Part shown: in pieces, positions 8,400 through 17,364 of the stretch
Numbering within the stretch: the stretch's first letter is position 1
Layout: each line of letters begins with the position of its first letter
Origin: Georgenia_A wangjunii
GTDB taxonomy: Bacteria; Actinomycetota; Actinomycetes; Actinomycetales; Actinomycetaceae
Reading direction: 5' to 3' (one strand)
Assembly (NCBI RefSeq): GCF_036421915.1
Contig: NZ_JAZGOM010000002.1
DNA length: 64,000 bases
Notes under the pieces: model-generated
Seen by the model: only the letters and a program-made list of their open reading frames with translations
Told to the model about the DNA's origin: nothing
Databases searched by the model: none
Position numbers and translations under genes: made by a program

Positions 8400-11096
8400 T
8401 CAGCGGCTCGTGTGCGCGGCGTACGGCTCGGCCACGGTGACGCTCCCGCCGCCGGCCGTCGTCGCGACGACGTCGACCACCCCGGCAGGGATGCTCGCGG
8501 ACCGCGCCGCGAAGGTGTTCGCGACGGTCCTGCCGGGTGCGATGCCGGTGAACGTCCTGCTCCCGTAGGGCGAGGTCACCCGGACGTCGACGGGGGCGTC
8601 GGAGTTGTTCCGCGTCCGGACGACGAGATGGACCATGCCGGCGACCGAGCGGGTCGTGACCTCGACCGAGACGTCCTTGTAGGCGGTGATGGTGAGCGCG
8701 ACGCCGGCGTCGCCCGCGCCCGGCGCGTACTCGCCGACGGCCAGGCGCATGAGCCCGTTGTGGTTCCCGTACTCCTGCGCGCCGACCGTGACCGTCTCGG
8801 CGTCGTGCATGCGGTAGACGAGCGTCGAACCCTGGGTGCCGCCCTCCTCCTGCCAGACGCGGGCCTCCTTCCCGTCGACCTCGATCGTCGCCGGCGTGCG
8901 TCCGTCGTTCGACAGGACCGGGGCGACCCGCCGTACCGCGCCGGCGAAGCCGGGAAGCACGGTCGTCACGCGGACGTCGTCTGGCGTGAGGGTGAACTGC
9001 TCCTCCACGGCGGTGACGCCGCCACCGAAGTCGCCGCTGTAGCGCAGGGTGAAGGAGACCTCCTCCACCGTCTCCGTCCCGCGCACGAGCTCCGGGTCCG
9101 CGGTGAGCGCCGGCGCGAGCTCGCCGAAGTAGCGCCATGTGCCGGGGCTCACCTCCCAGGCGACGCCGATCGCCGTCGTCCGGGGGCGGGCGACGTTCGC
9201 CGGGATCTGGTACGAGGGCGCTGCCAGGAGCGAGTCGCTCGACCCGAGCTGCGGTGAGTGCCCAGCGAAGTGCGCGCGGATGAGGCCCGTCGCGTCGTAG
9301 CCGTGGTCGGCCGCCGTGTCGATCTGCACGTACGTGCCGCTCGCGTTGGCGAACACCTTGTGGAGCGCGTCGATGTGCAGGACGTACCCGCCGACGTCGG
9401 CCGGGGCGGGCCCCTCGGCGACCTCCTCCGACGCGGCCGCGTGCTCGTAGGCGATCGCGAGCATCGACATCGGCAGCAGGTTGTACTGCGAGTGGCCCGA
9501 GTACGACTCGTAGCCGAAGCGCTGCGCGGGGTCTATCCAGTTCTTGACGATCTGCATCTCACCGCTCGGCCGCACCCACCGGAACATCGACCGCAGCGCG
9601 AGGTGCGCCCCGCGCTTGTAGGCCGCGGCGAGCTCGGTGTCACCGTTGGCGAGGGCCTGCGCCGCGTAGATCTCGTAGGTGACGCACTGCTGGGCCTCGT
9701 TCCACTGGTGGTGCGCGGAGCGGCCACCGGCGGCGAGCTCGCCGGTCGGCGACTGCATGAAGAGGCTGACGTTCGCCGCGCGGCGCGAGGCCTCGCTGAG
9801 CTCCGCGGCGAAGGGCCCGGAGTACCCGCGGGCGACGAGGTCGTCCACCCAGAGCCGGGGGAAGTGGTCGTACGCCATCGGCCCCTCGAGGTAGAGGCCG
9901 AGGGTGGGGTCGAACGTGTCGCCCTGCCCGGCAAAGCTCCTCTCGGCGAAGCGGTCGTTGGCGGCGCGGAGCCCGTCCATCTGGAACAGCGCCTCACCGG
10001 TGGCCGCGACGAGGTTCCAGTTGTTGCCGCCGACGCCCTGGCGGTACGTCGTGAGCGGGTCGAAGCGCGCGATGTCGGCGCGCCACACCGCCGACCGGGA
10101 GGCGGGGACGTGGGGGGCGAGCAGCCGGATCGCGTGCGCGATCATCGGCGGGAAGAAGTCCTCGTGCGCGGACGCAGCCGTGCGGTCGGCGAGGGTCCGC
10201 GCGGAGTGGTCGAGCGCGAGGGCCGCGGTCTCGACGAGGTCGGACCGGTCGGCGTAGGCGACGAGGGTGGCCGCGGCGTGCGCGTAGGCGGGGGTGCTGT
10301 ACTGGAACTCGCGGCTCAGGTACGGGTCGATGATCGCGCCCGAGGCCGCCTGGTGGGTCCTCCAGAAGTCGACCTCGCTCGCGATGAGGGTGAGGTAGTC
10401 GGGGCGCCCGAGGCCGGTCGCGACGACGGTGCGGCCGGCGGCGCGCGAGCGGTGCCCGGCGAGCAGCGCCACGGTGACGTCCGGCGTCGTGAGGATCGGG
10501 CCCCACGTGCTGACGACCGGGGCGTTGACGTAGGTGACGCGGGGCTCCTCGGCCTCCGTCGCCGGCTCGAGGATGATGGCGTTGACCACCCAGTTGTTGA
10601 CGGGCGAGCCAAGCGTGATGTCGGCCGTCGTGGCGCCGGCCGGGACGACGAGCGTCGCGGTGAGCGTGCCGAACTGCGCCACGCTCGGGCGCAGCACCGG
10701 CAGCGGACCGCCGTCGGCCCCCTCGGCCTGCACCTGCGTGACGTGGTCGCCGAAGTTGAGGTCGCCCGCGACGACGGCGAGCCGGTAGCGGCCGGGCGTG
10801 AGGTTGCCGATGCGGAACGTCCGCGCGGCGGTCCCGAAGACGAAGTCCCGGTGGACAGGGTCGCCGCCGCGGTCACGGGTGCTCAGGCCGGCGGCCGACA
10901 CCCAGCCCCAGCCGCGCTGGGCGGTGTACGTCTCCGTGCCGACGCGGGCGTAGCCGGGGGCCGGCGAGGGCGTCGTGCCACCGAAGTCGAGCCGGACGCC
11001 GCCGGCGGCGGTATCGGCGCGCGCGACCGAGGGCAATGCTCCGGCGAGCACGGCGACTGCCATGCCCGTGAGGACCGACCGCCTGGTGATCTCCAT
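8400..11096 (-). CDS. Tat-exported carbohydrate-active enzyme, (alpha/alpha)-barrel-like, with pectin-type N-terminal domain
   Basis: An 898-residue protein beginning with a twin-arginine signal (TRRSVLTG, cleavage near residue 27). Residues about 33-175 form a beta-rich domain (RLDFGGT..PGYARVG..YTAQRGWGW..RDFVFG..TFRIGNL) of the type attached to rhamnogalacturonan-degrading enzymes. The middle (about 200-560) is helical with many Trp, His and Tyr (HHQWNEAQQCVTYEIYAAQA, NNWNLVAATGEAL), as in (alpha/alpha)6-barrel hydrolases and lyases. The last 330 residues are beta-sandwich-like, as in GH154-like or heparinase-like proteins. I cannot fix the CAZy family. Position opposite the GH43 gene suggests joint use on plant cell-wall polysaccharide. 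Start ATG follows GCGAGG. Confidence 0.75.
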   Translation of the reverse strand: MEITRRSVLTGMAVAVLAGALPSVARADTAAGGVRLDFGGTTPSPAPGYARVGTETYTAQRGWGWVSAAGLSTRDRGGDPVHRDFVFGTAARTFRIGNLTPGRYRLAVVAGDLNFGDHVTQVQAEGADGGPLPVLRPSVAQFGTLTATLVVPAGATTADITLGSPVNNWVVNAIILEPATEAEEPRVTYVNAPVVSTWGPILTTPDVTVALLAGHRSRAAGRTVVATGLGRPDYLTLIASEVDFWRTHQAASGAIIDPYLSREFQYSTPAYAHAAATLVAYADRSDLVETAALALDHSARTLADRTAASAHEDFFPPMIAHAIRLLAPHVPASRSAVWRADIARFDPLTTYRQGVGGNNWNLVAATGEALFQMDGLRAANDRFAERSFAGQGDTFDPTLGLYLEGPMAYDHFPRLWVDDLVARGYSGPFAAELSEASRRAANVSLFMQSPTGELAAGGRSAHHQWNEAQQCVTYEIYAAQALANGDTELAAAYKRGAHLALRSMFRWVRPSGEMQIVKNWIDPAQRFGYESYSGHSQYNLLPMSMLAIAYEHAAASEEVAEGPAPADVGGYVLHIDALHKVFANASGTYVQIDTAADHGYDATGLIRAHFAGHSPQLGSSDSLLAAPSYQIPANVARPRTTAIGVAWEVSPGTWRYFGELAPALTADPELVRGTETVEEVSFTLRYSGDFGGGVTAVEEQFTLTPDDVRVTTVLPGFAGAVRRVAPVLSNDGRTPATIEVDGKEARVWQEEGGTQGSTLVYRMHDAETVTVGAQEYGNHNGLMRLAVGEYAPGAGDAGVALTITAYKDVSVEVTTRSVAGMVHLVVRTRNNSDAPVDVRVTSPYGSRTFTGIAPGRTVANTFAARSASIPAGVVDVVATTAGGGSVTVAEPYAAHTSR

Positions 11097-11240
11097 CGTT
11101 GACCTCGCCTGGGTACGCGTAGCAGGGCTCGCGGAACCAGGGCCCCGGGCTGAGCGCGGCGCTGTGGACAGCGACCGGGGTGGCTTGCGAGTGTGACGGG
11201 CGTGACAGCGAGTGCGACGCTAGCAAAGCACGGCGCTGTC

Positions 11241-11254
11241 GGGAAGCGTTTCCC
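11241..11254. promoter_or_regulatory. LacI-family operator candidate
   Basis: GGGAAGCGTTTCCC is a near-perfect 14-bp palindrome with a central CG (one mismatched pair), the form typical of LacI/GalR-family operators controlling sugar genes. It lies about 145 bp upstream of the Tat-exported enzyme gene, on its promoter side. No LacI gene is in the window, so the regulator would be elsewhere. Confidence 0.6.
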
Positions 11255-11271
11255 GGGACGAGCGGCGGTGA

Positions 11272-11572
11272 CTACGCGAGCTCCCCGGCCACGACGCGGG
11301 TGCCTACCTGCTGCGCCGGGTGCGCGACCTGTGGGAGGAGAAGGCGGTCGTGCTCGTCCACGAGCCCGCCGACAGCGAGCTGATGCGCCGCTGGGCGACG
11401 CACGGGGAGGTCCACCCGGTCGACGCCACGAGTTCACGGCTCCTGCTCGACGGCGACAGCGAGCAGAGCCTGGCCGGCATGCTCGCCGAGCTCGAGGCGG
11501 ACTTCGTCGTGGAGGAGCCGGATCGCTGCGCATCTACCTCCGCGAGGTCGCCGCCCGCCTCGCCCGCGCGAA
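11272..11572 (+). pseudogene. Remnant of a WYL-domain-type regulator, frameshifted
   Basis: An open frame without a proper start reads AYLLRRVRDLWEEKAVVL, ATHGEVHPVDATSSRLLL, DGDSEQSLAGML and ELEADFVVEEPDR. This resembles the C-terminal part of WYL-domain transcriptional regulators, which end in a similar strand-helix unit. After EEPDR at about 11522 the sensible continuation (LRIYLREVAARLARA) is in the next frame, a one-base shift. It then runs straight into a DUF305 fragment. It lacks the helix-turn-helix half and is probably dead. Confidence 0.5.
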
Positions 11573-11575
11573 ACC

Positions 11576-11759
11576 TCACAGGTCCGCCAGCATCTCCTCC
11601 ATCTCCTCGATCTCCACCTCCTGGTCCACGATGATCTTCTGGGCGAGCTCGCGCGCCTGCGGGTTCTGTCCGTCGTTCAGCTCGGACTGAGCCATCTCGA
11701 CGGCGCCCTCGTGATGCATGATCATGAGCTCGAGGAATCGTCGGTCGAACTCCGGCGTG
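11576..11759 (-). pseudogene. C-terminal fragment of a DUF305 protein
   Basis: The minus strand reads EFDRRFLELMIMHHEGAVEM, then AQSELNDGQNPQARELAQKI, and ends EEMEEMLADL. This is clearly the last ~60 residues of a DUF305 (ferritin-like helical, metal-associated) protein, with its MIMHHEGAVEMA motif intact. The N-terminal repeat is missing: upstream the frame runs directly into the end of the alcohol dehydrogenase gene. A full-length relative lies at 19341-20132. The abrupt join at 11759/11760 looks like a recombination or deletion junction. Confidence 0.8.
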
Positions 11760-12791
11760 TCAGGGGCGCACGAGCACCTTGAGCGCCTCGCGCTCGTCCA
11801 TGAGGCGGTACCCCTCGGCGGTGTCGGCGAGCGGCACCTCACGGTCGAAGACCCGGCCCGGGTCGATGGTGCCGTCGAGGACGAGGCCGATGTGCTCCTC
11901 GAGGTAGGCCCGCACCGGGGCGGGGCCACCGTTGAGCGTGATGTTCTTGCCGAAGAGGGAGCGGGACCCGATCGGCGCCTCCTCGTACTGCGGCACGCCC
12001 ACCCGGGAGATGACGCCGCCGGCGCGGACGACGCCATAGGCCTGCTCGTAGGCCGGGAGGTGACCGACGGCCTCGAGGACGGCGTGCGAGCCCTCCCCGC
12101 CGGTCAGCTCGCGCACCGCGTCGATGCCTTCCTGGCCGCGCGCGGCGACGACGTCCGTCGCGCCCCACTCGACGCCGAGGTCCGTGCGGACGCGGTGCCG
12201 CCCCATGAGGATGATCCGCTCGGCGCCCATGCGCCTGGCCGCGAGCACGGCGGAGAGGCCGACGGCGCCGTCGCCGATGACGGTGACGGTCTGGCCCGGG
12301 CGGACCCGCGCCATCAACGCCGCGTGGTAGCCGGTGAGATAGACGTCCGAGAGCGTGAGGAGCGAGGGCAGGAGCGCCTCGTCGACGCCGTCGCGTCCGC
12401 CGGGGACGGCGACGAGCGTGCCGGACGCCTGCGGGACCCGGAGCAGCTCGGCCTGGGCCCCGGAGAAGTAGCCGCCGTGGGGGCACGCGGTCTGGAACCC
12501 GTCCCGGCAGATGGAGCAGGTGTTGTCCGCCCACGCGAAGGGGACGATGACGAGGTCCCCCGGCGCGACGCCGGTGACGTCCGCGCCGATCTCCTCGACG
12601 ACCCCGAGCGCCTCGTGCCCCATCGTCCGGGCCTGCCGGCCCGCGGGCATGGAGTGGTACGGGTGCAGGTCGGACCCGCAGACGCACGCGAGGACCACCC
12701 GCACGACGGCGTCGGTCGGCTGCTCGGTGACGGGGTCGGGAATCGTCTCGACGCGGACGTCGCCGGCGCCGTACATGAGGGTTGCTCGCAT
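11760..12791 (-). CDS. Zinc-dependent medium-chain alcohol dehydrogenase
   Basis: A 343-residue MDR-family oxidoreductase. A GroES-like domain carries the catalytic zinc ligands (CGSD near residue 38, GHEALG near 62) and a structural-zinc-like loop DNTCSICRDGFQTACPHGG, in which one of the usual four cysteines is absent. The Rossmann motif is VIGDGAVGLSAVLAARRMGA (about residues 170-190). This arrangement is seen in a subfamily of NAD(P)-dependent alcohol/aldehyde dehydrogenases. The ATG at 12791 is preceded by AAGGAG. Substrate unknown; the MBL hydrolase gene upstream on the same strand may share transcription. Confidence 0.88.
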   Translation of the reverse strand: MRATLMYGAGDVRVETIPDPVTEQPTDAVVRVVLACVCGSDLHPYHSMPAGRQARTMGHEALGVVEEIGADVTGVAPGDLVIVPFAWADNTCSICRDGFQTACPHGGYFSGAQAELLRVPQASGTLVAVPGGRDGVDEALLPSLLTLSDVYLTGYHAALMARVRPGQTVTVIGDGAVGLSAVLAARRMGAERIILMGRHRVRTDLGVEWGATDVVAARGQEGIDAVRELTGGEGSHAVLEAVGHLPAYEQAYGVVRAGGVISRVGVPQYEEAPIGSRSLFGKNITLNGGPAPVRAYLEEHIGLVLDGTIDPGRVFDREVPLADTAEGYRLMDEREALKVLVRP

Positions 12792-12938
12792 CGGATGGTG
12801 CTCCTTCGTGGGTGCTGGATCGCGGTGTCCAGGGTCCCCGCATCCCGGCGCCGGCGCGCGGTGGGGACGGGGATCGCAGCGGGCAGCGGCGGCGCTGCGG
12901 TCGCGACCGCGGTCGCCGTCGTGCTCACTCGCCGCGTG

Positions 12939-13667
12939 TCACCGCGGGTCGGCGCCCCCGGCGGACCCGCGCACCTGTTCCGGCAGGTCCGCGAGGTTTC
13001 CCCGCCACGGCGCGCCATGGCCTGGGAGCACCCACGTGGCGTCCAGCCCGGCGAGCCGGTCGAGCGAGTCGAGGGCGAGCCCCTGGTCGTCGGTGAACGG
13101 GGCAGGCTGGGGGCCGCGGCGGCCGGTGAGCACGTGGCGCGTCGTGAGGGCATCACCGACGAAGACGGCTGCCGCCACCGGGACGTGCACGGCGATGCTG
13201 CCCGGAGAGTGGCCTGGCAGTCCGACGACCCTCGGAGAGCCGGGCAGCGGCAGCACGTCACCGTCGGCCACCTCGCTGACTTCGGAGAGGTACGTCGTGC
13301 GCCACCCATGCTGACGCAGCGAGTAGAGGATGAAGCCGGCCGTCGGTACTGGTCGCGCCCGCCCCATCGCTGTCTTCGGCTTCTCGCCCGTCCGGGCACG
13401 CGCGGCGTCGTCGGCATGGACGAAGACCGGCACTCCCTGCTGCCGGCGCAGCCTCTCGGCGAAGCCGAGGTGGTCGCTGTCGCCGTGGGTCAGGACGAGG
13501 CCGCGCACGTCGTCAAGGGTGCTCCCCATGGCGGCCAGCTCGGCCACCAGCTCGCGCCAGTGCCCGGGCAGACCGGCATCGATGACAGTGACCCCCTCCT
13601 CGGTGCGGACCAGGTAGGCCGCCACGATGTCGTTCCCGATGCGGTACAAGTTCGGTGCGAGCTTCAT
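12939..13667 (-). CDS. MBL-fold metallo-hydrolase
   Basis: A 242-residue metallo-beta-lactamase-fold protein with THGDSDHLG (HxxxDH metal motif, residues about 60-68), a histidine in GLPGHSPGSIA, an aspartate in VFVGDAL and a final LPGHGAPW. The spacing matches the glyoxalase-II-like hydrolase group; substrate unknown. The ATG at 13667 follows GAGGAG. It is divergent from a TetR regulator whose gap holds strong palindromes, so the hydrolase is probably the regulated target. Confidence 0.88.
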   Translation of the reverse strand: MKLAPNLYRIGNDIVAAYLVRTEEGVTVIDAGLPGHWRELVAELAAMGSTLDDVRGLVLTHGDSDHLGFAERLRRQQGVPVFVHADDAARARTGEKPKTAMGRARPVPTAGFILYSLRQHGWRTTYLSEVSEVADGDVLPLPGSPRVVGLPGHSPGSIAVHVPVAAAVFVGDALTTRHVLTGRRGPQPAPFTDDQGLALDSLDRLAGLDATWVLPGHGAPWRGNLADLPEQVRGSAGGADPR

Positions 13668-13692
13668 CCCGGGCTCCTCAGGTCGCCAGACT

Positions 13693-13738
13693 TTGACTTG
13701 GCTAGGCTAATTAGCCATCATGGCTACTGTCAATAGCC
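13693..13738. promoter_or_regulatory. TetR operator pair and promoter between divergent genes
   Basis: The gap contains a perfect 12-bp palindrome GGCTAATTAGCC (13705-13716) and a second dyad GGCTA...TAGCC (13722-13738) sharing the same half-site. For the minus-strand hydrolase, TTGACA (13733-13728) and TTAGCC (13710-13705) are 17 bp apart, so the palindrome sits exactly on the -10 element, which fits repression by the adjacent TetR protein. Confidence 0.65.
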
Positions 13739-13754
13739 GTCAGGAGGCCGCGTC

Positions 13755-14285
13755 ATGCCCACGCCGGAACGCACCACCCTCGCCGCGATCGTCGCCGCAG
13801 GCTGCGACCTGCTCGAGGCGCACGGCCCCTCGCGCCTCACCATGCAGGCCGTGGCCGAGCGCGTCGGCGTCCGCGCCCCGTCCCTCTACAAGCGGGTGCG
13901 CGATCGCGATGCGCTCCTCGGTCTCGTTGCGACAGCGACCGTCGACGAGCTTGCCGAGCGCCTCACGGCCGCTGACGACACGCTCGCCGACGTCGTGCGG
14001 ACCTACCGCGCCTTCGCGCTCGAGCGGCCGGAGGGCTTCCGGCTCATGCTGAGCGCCCACGCCGACCCGAAGGCCCTCGCCGGTGCGAGTGCCCCGGTTC
14101 TACGGGTCGCCGCCGGGCTGGTCGGCGACGCCCGGGCGCTCGAGGCCGCCAGGCTCATCACCGCGTGGGCCACGGGCTTCATCACCATGGAGCTCGCGGG
14201 CGCCTTCCGGCTGGGCGGCGACCTCGAGGACGCCTTCACGTACGGGCTCGACACCCTGACCGCCGCGTTGTCCCAGCACGAGTGA
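13755..14285 (+). CDS. TetR-family transcriptional regulator
   Basis: A 176-residue protein with a TetR N-terminal helix-turn-helix (LTMQAVAERVGVRAPSLYKR, residues about 33-52). Its C-terminal ligand domain resembles the WHG type (YRAFALERPEGFRLMLS). ATG at 13755 with AGGAGG seven bases upstream. It is divergent from the MBL hydrolase gene and probably represses both through the palindromes between them. The ligand is unknown. Confidence 0.88.
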   Translation: MPTPERTTLAAIVAAGCDLLEAHGPSRLTMQAVAERVGVRAPSLYKRVRDRDALLGLVATATVDELAERLTAADDTLADVVRTYRAFALERPEGFRLMLSAHADPKALAGASAPVLRVAAGLVGDARALEAARLITAWATGFITMELAGAFRLGGDLEDAFTYGLDTLTAALSQHE

Positions 14286-14469
14286 CCGACGGGGCGGTCG
14301 GCGGAGGCCCCACGCGACCTCGCCAGTCGGAGGCGTCCGGGCTCGCCTCGACCTCGAACCTCCAACCGCGTGGACCCTTCGCGCTGCGGCTCGGACGCAG
14401 GTCAGCCATCCTGTGGTGGCGGACCGTCGCCTCCGGCGTGCTCCGACCCGATCGACGAAGGAGACGCGC

Positions 14470-15462
14470 GTGAGTGCACTGCGGGTCCTGTTCATCGGCG
14501 GCAGCGGCATCATCAGCTCCGCAAGCACGGCGCTCGCTGTGGAGCGAGGCGTCGAGCTGACGCTGCTCAACCGAGGGACGGGGCGGCGCGACGTCCCGGA
14601 CGGCGTCCGGCAGGTCGTCGCGGACATCCGTGAGCCGGACTCGGTGCGCGGGGCCCTCGGCGGGGAGGAGTTCGACGCCGTCGTCGACTGGGTCGCCTTC
14701 ACGCCCGACCACGTCCGGACGGATCTCGACCTCTTCGAGGGCCGCACCGGCCAGTACGTCTTCATCAGCTCCGCCTCGGCGTACCAGACGCCTGCCAGCC
14801 GGCTGCCGATCCGGGAGTCCACCCCGCTGCGCAACCCGTTCTGGCAGTACAGCCGCCACAAGATCGCGTGCGAGGAGGTCCTGGTCGAGGCGTACCGGGA
14901 CCGCGGGTTCCCCGCGACGATCGTTCGGCCGTCGCACACCTACGACCGCACGCTCGTCCCGTTCGACGCCGGCTGGACCTTCATCGAGCGCATGCGCCAG
15001 GGCAAGGAGGTCGTCGTGCACGGAGACGGCTCGTCGCTGTGGACGCTTACCCACCACACGGACTTCGCCAAGGGCTTCGTGCCGCTCCTCGGGCACGCGC
15101 GCACGGTCGGCGAGGCTTTCCACATCACCTCCGACGACGTGCTCACGTGGGACGCCATCGCGCACGCCCTCGCGCGCGCCGCGGGGACGGAGGCCCGGAT
15201 CGTCCACGTGCCCTCCGACGTCATCGCCGCGCACGACGCCGAGTGGGGCGCGTCGCTGCTCGGGGACAAGACGCACTCGTCTGCGTTCGACAACAACAAG
15301 CTGCGCAGCGTCGTGCCGGACTTCGTCGCCACCGTCCCGTTCGAGCAGGGTGCCCGCGAGATCGTGGCCTGGCACGACGCGGACCCGGCGCGCAGGAGAG
15401 TCGACCCGCACCACGACGCCCTCATGGACCAGCTGGTGGAGCAGTTCCGCGTCGCGCGCTGA
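14470..15462 (+). CDS. NAD-dependent epimerase/dehydratase (extended SDR)
   Basis: A 330-residue extended short-chain dehydrogenase. The N-terminal nucleotide motif is FIGGSGIISS (residues about 7-16), a variant of GxxGxxG. SSASAYQ follows near residue 100 and the catalytic pair is in QYSRHK (YxxxK). The C-terminal half resembles sugar-nucleotide epimerases. I chose the GTG at 14470 because GAAGGAG lies just upstream; a longer frame back to 14413 has no such site. A Dabb-domain gene follows 55 bp later, probably cotranscribed. The substrate cannot be predicted. Confidence 0.85.
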   Translation: MSALRVLFIGGSGIISSASTALAVERGVELTLLNRGTGRRDVPDGVRQVVADIREPDSVRGALGGEEFDAVVDWVAFTPDHVRTDLDLFEGRTGQYVFISSASAYQTPASRLPIRESTPLRNPFWQYSRHKIACEEVLVEAYRDRGFPATIVRPSHTYDRTLVPFDAGWTFIERMRQGKEVVVHGDGSSLWTLTHHTDFAKGFVPLLGHARTVGEAFHITSDDVLTWDAIAHALARAAGTEARIVHVPSDVIAAHDAEWGASLLGDKTHSSAFDNNKLRSVVPDFVATVPFEQGAREIVAWHDADPARRRVDPHHDALMDQLVEQFRVAR

Positions 15463-15517
15463 CGACGGGCAGTGTTGGCACCGTCCGCCACACATCGCAG
15501 AGAACACAGGAGCTGCC

Positions 15518-15820
15518 ATGCCGATCGAGCACACCGTTGCGTTCCGACTCTCCGCCGCGCCGGGCTCGGCCGAGGAGACCGACTTCCTCGACGAGGCCCG
15601 CACGGCCCTGACGTCCATCCCGGGCGTGAAGGACTTCGCCGTCATGCGCCAGGTGAGCGCGAAGAGCGCCCTCACGTGGCAGTTCCGCATGCGCTTCGCC
15701 GACCAGGCGGCGTACGACGCGTACGACTCCCACCCCACGCACGTCGACTTTGTCGAGCGCCGCTGGAAGCGCGACGTCGCCGAGTTCCAGGAGCTCGACT
15801 TCGTCGCGCCGACCAGCTGA
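15518..15820 (+). CDS. Dabb-domain (stress-responsive alpha/beta barrel) protein
   Basis: A 100-residue protein with the Dabb pattern: EHTVAFRL at the start, a central helix, GVKDFAVMRQVS, WQFRMRFADQAAYDAYDSHP and a terminal HVDFVERRW helix. These small dimeric ferredoxin-like barrels occur as stress proteins or as cyclases and auxiliaries of catabolic enzymes. ATG at 15518 with ACAGGAG upstream. It follows the epimerase gene and may act with it. Confidence 0.87.
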   Translation: MPIEHTVAFRLSAAPGSAEETDFLDEARTALTSIPGVKDFAVMRQVSAKSALTWQFRMRFADQAAYDAYDSHPTHVDFVERRWKRDVAEFQELDFVAPTS

Positions 15821-16099
15821 GACAGGGACCGGCACGCCGGCCGGAGCAGTCCCGCAAGGCCGCTCCGCGCCGCGGCGACGGAGCGCCAGCGAGGCCCCCC
15901 ACGGCGACGGAGTGACGATGAGGGCTCAGCGATGAGACGACCGCACCAGGACCCGGAACGCGGTCCTCGTGCTCTCCTCCGTCCCCCCGCAGCGGCCAGG
16001 CCGCGATCGCGCAGCTCGCCAAGGACTGCGGGCACTAGCGAGTCCTGCTCGCGGACCTGGCTCGCGCCCGCCGACGCCGCGGACTGCAACCGTCATGGC

Positions 16100-16190
16100 G
16101 TGACGAAGGCTGACTCAGCCGAGCTGGCCCAGGCGAAGAGGCGCGTGAGGTTGCTGGAGCAGGAGAACGAGATCCTGCGCCGGGCTGAGC
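16100..16190 (+). pseudogene. Remnant of an IS3-family transposase OrfA
   Basis: A short stretch reads SAELAQAKRRVRLLEQENEI then LRRAER, the leucine-zipper end of IS3-family OrfA proteins. It lacks the helix-turn-helix and the OrfB part, and stops 11 bp before the end of the convergent SDR gene. About 270 bp upstream of it (15821-16099) holds no gene I can support. It marks an old transposition or deletion event. Confidence 0.7.
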
Positions 16191-16201
16191 GATGCGCGTC
16201 C

Positions 16202-16996
16202 CTACGGGATGATCGAGTCGATGTACCCGCCGTCGACGCGCACCGCGGCGCCGGTTGTCGCAGAGGCGAGGGGCGAGGCGAGATAGGCCACCATGTTGGC
16301 GATCTCCTGGGGCTCGATGAGCCGCTGCAGGAGCGACTGCGGCCGGTGGGCGAGCATGAACTCGTGCTGGGCTTCATCCCATGGGGTGGCGGGGTCCACC
16401 AGCTCGTAGACGAAGCTCTCCACGCCGCCGGTGTGGGTGGGGCCTGCGATCACGGAGTTCACGGTGACGCCGGTGCCAGCGGCGTCCTTCGCGAACCCGC
16501 GCGAGACGGCCAGTAGAGCGGTCTTCGACATGCCGTAGTGGATCATCTCTTCGGGGATGACGACCGCGGAGTCACTGGCGATGTTCAGCACGCGTCCCCA
16601 GCCGCGCTCCTTCATACCGGGGAGAGTGGCGCGGATCTGGCGTACGGCGGCGAGCACGTTCACCTCGAAGTAGCGACGCCACTCCTCGTCAGTGATGTCG
16701 AGCGCCGACGTCGCACCGAAGATGCCGAGGTTGTTCACGAGGATGTCGATGTCACCGGCTGCGGCGAGCACTGCTGTGGCACCAGCCTCGTCGGTGACGT
16801 CACCGGGCGCCGCGACGAGGACGCGATCGGCGGACTCGGCCTGCAGCTCCGCGACGACAAGATCCACGCTGCCGGGGCGGCGTCCGTTGATCGCCACGCG
16901 GGCCCCGGCATCGGCGAGAGTAGCGGCGATCGCACGCCCGATGCCCTGCGTCGAACCCGTCACCAGGGCAGTGCGGCCGTGAAGATCGATGAGCAT
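16202..16996 (-). CDS. SDR-family oxidoreductase
   Basis: A 264-residue classical short-chain dehydrogenase. The coenzyme motif TGSTQGIG is near residue 14, NNLG near 88, the catalytic Ser lies in IASDSAVV, and the Tyr/Lys pair in HYGMSK. The C-terminal RVDGGYIDS is typical. Full length for the family. A TetR gene with a strong palindromic operator lies about 400 bp upstream on the other strand, and a promoter between them may serve both. Substrate unknown. Confidence 0.9.
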   Translation of the reverse strand: MLIDLHGRTALVTGSTQGIGRAIAATLADAGARVAINGRRPGSVDLVVAELQAESADRVLVAAPGDVTDEAGATAVLAAAGDIDILVNNLGIFGATSALDITDEEWRRYFEVNVLAAVRQIRATLPGMKERGWGRVLNIASDSAVVIPEEMIHYGMSKTALLAVSRGFAKDAAGTGVTVNSVIAGPTHTGGVESFVYELVDPATPWDEAQHEFMLAHRPQSLLQRLIEPQEIANMVAYLASPLASATTGAAVRVDGGYIDSIIP

Positions 16997-17364
16997 GAGA
17001 GCCCCTTTCGGACTGAACGAACGTGGCGCTGACTGTCGCTAGATGGACGCGAGGTCGGCCCCGGAACGTCGATCGCACGAACGGCGACGTAGTGGGTGAT
17101 GCCGGACCAGGTGCAGCCGGGGCTACACCCCCAGGCCAACGCTTGAGTTCATGGTCATCTCATCCTCGATGCAGGTCAACCGGCACGAGCAGGCGTGACA
17201 CCAGCGGTGGTGGCAGATCCGTCTCCTTCGACCCAGCAGTGAGCGCAACGGCTACCGGAGATGGTGGCGAGGCGCGAGCCGGACTAGCCCAGGGAGCAGC
17301 GGGAGAAGCTCCTCGACCTCGTCGACGTCGAGAGCACGACGACTGCCGCTACATGTGCAACACT

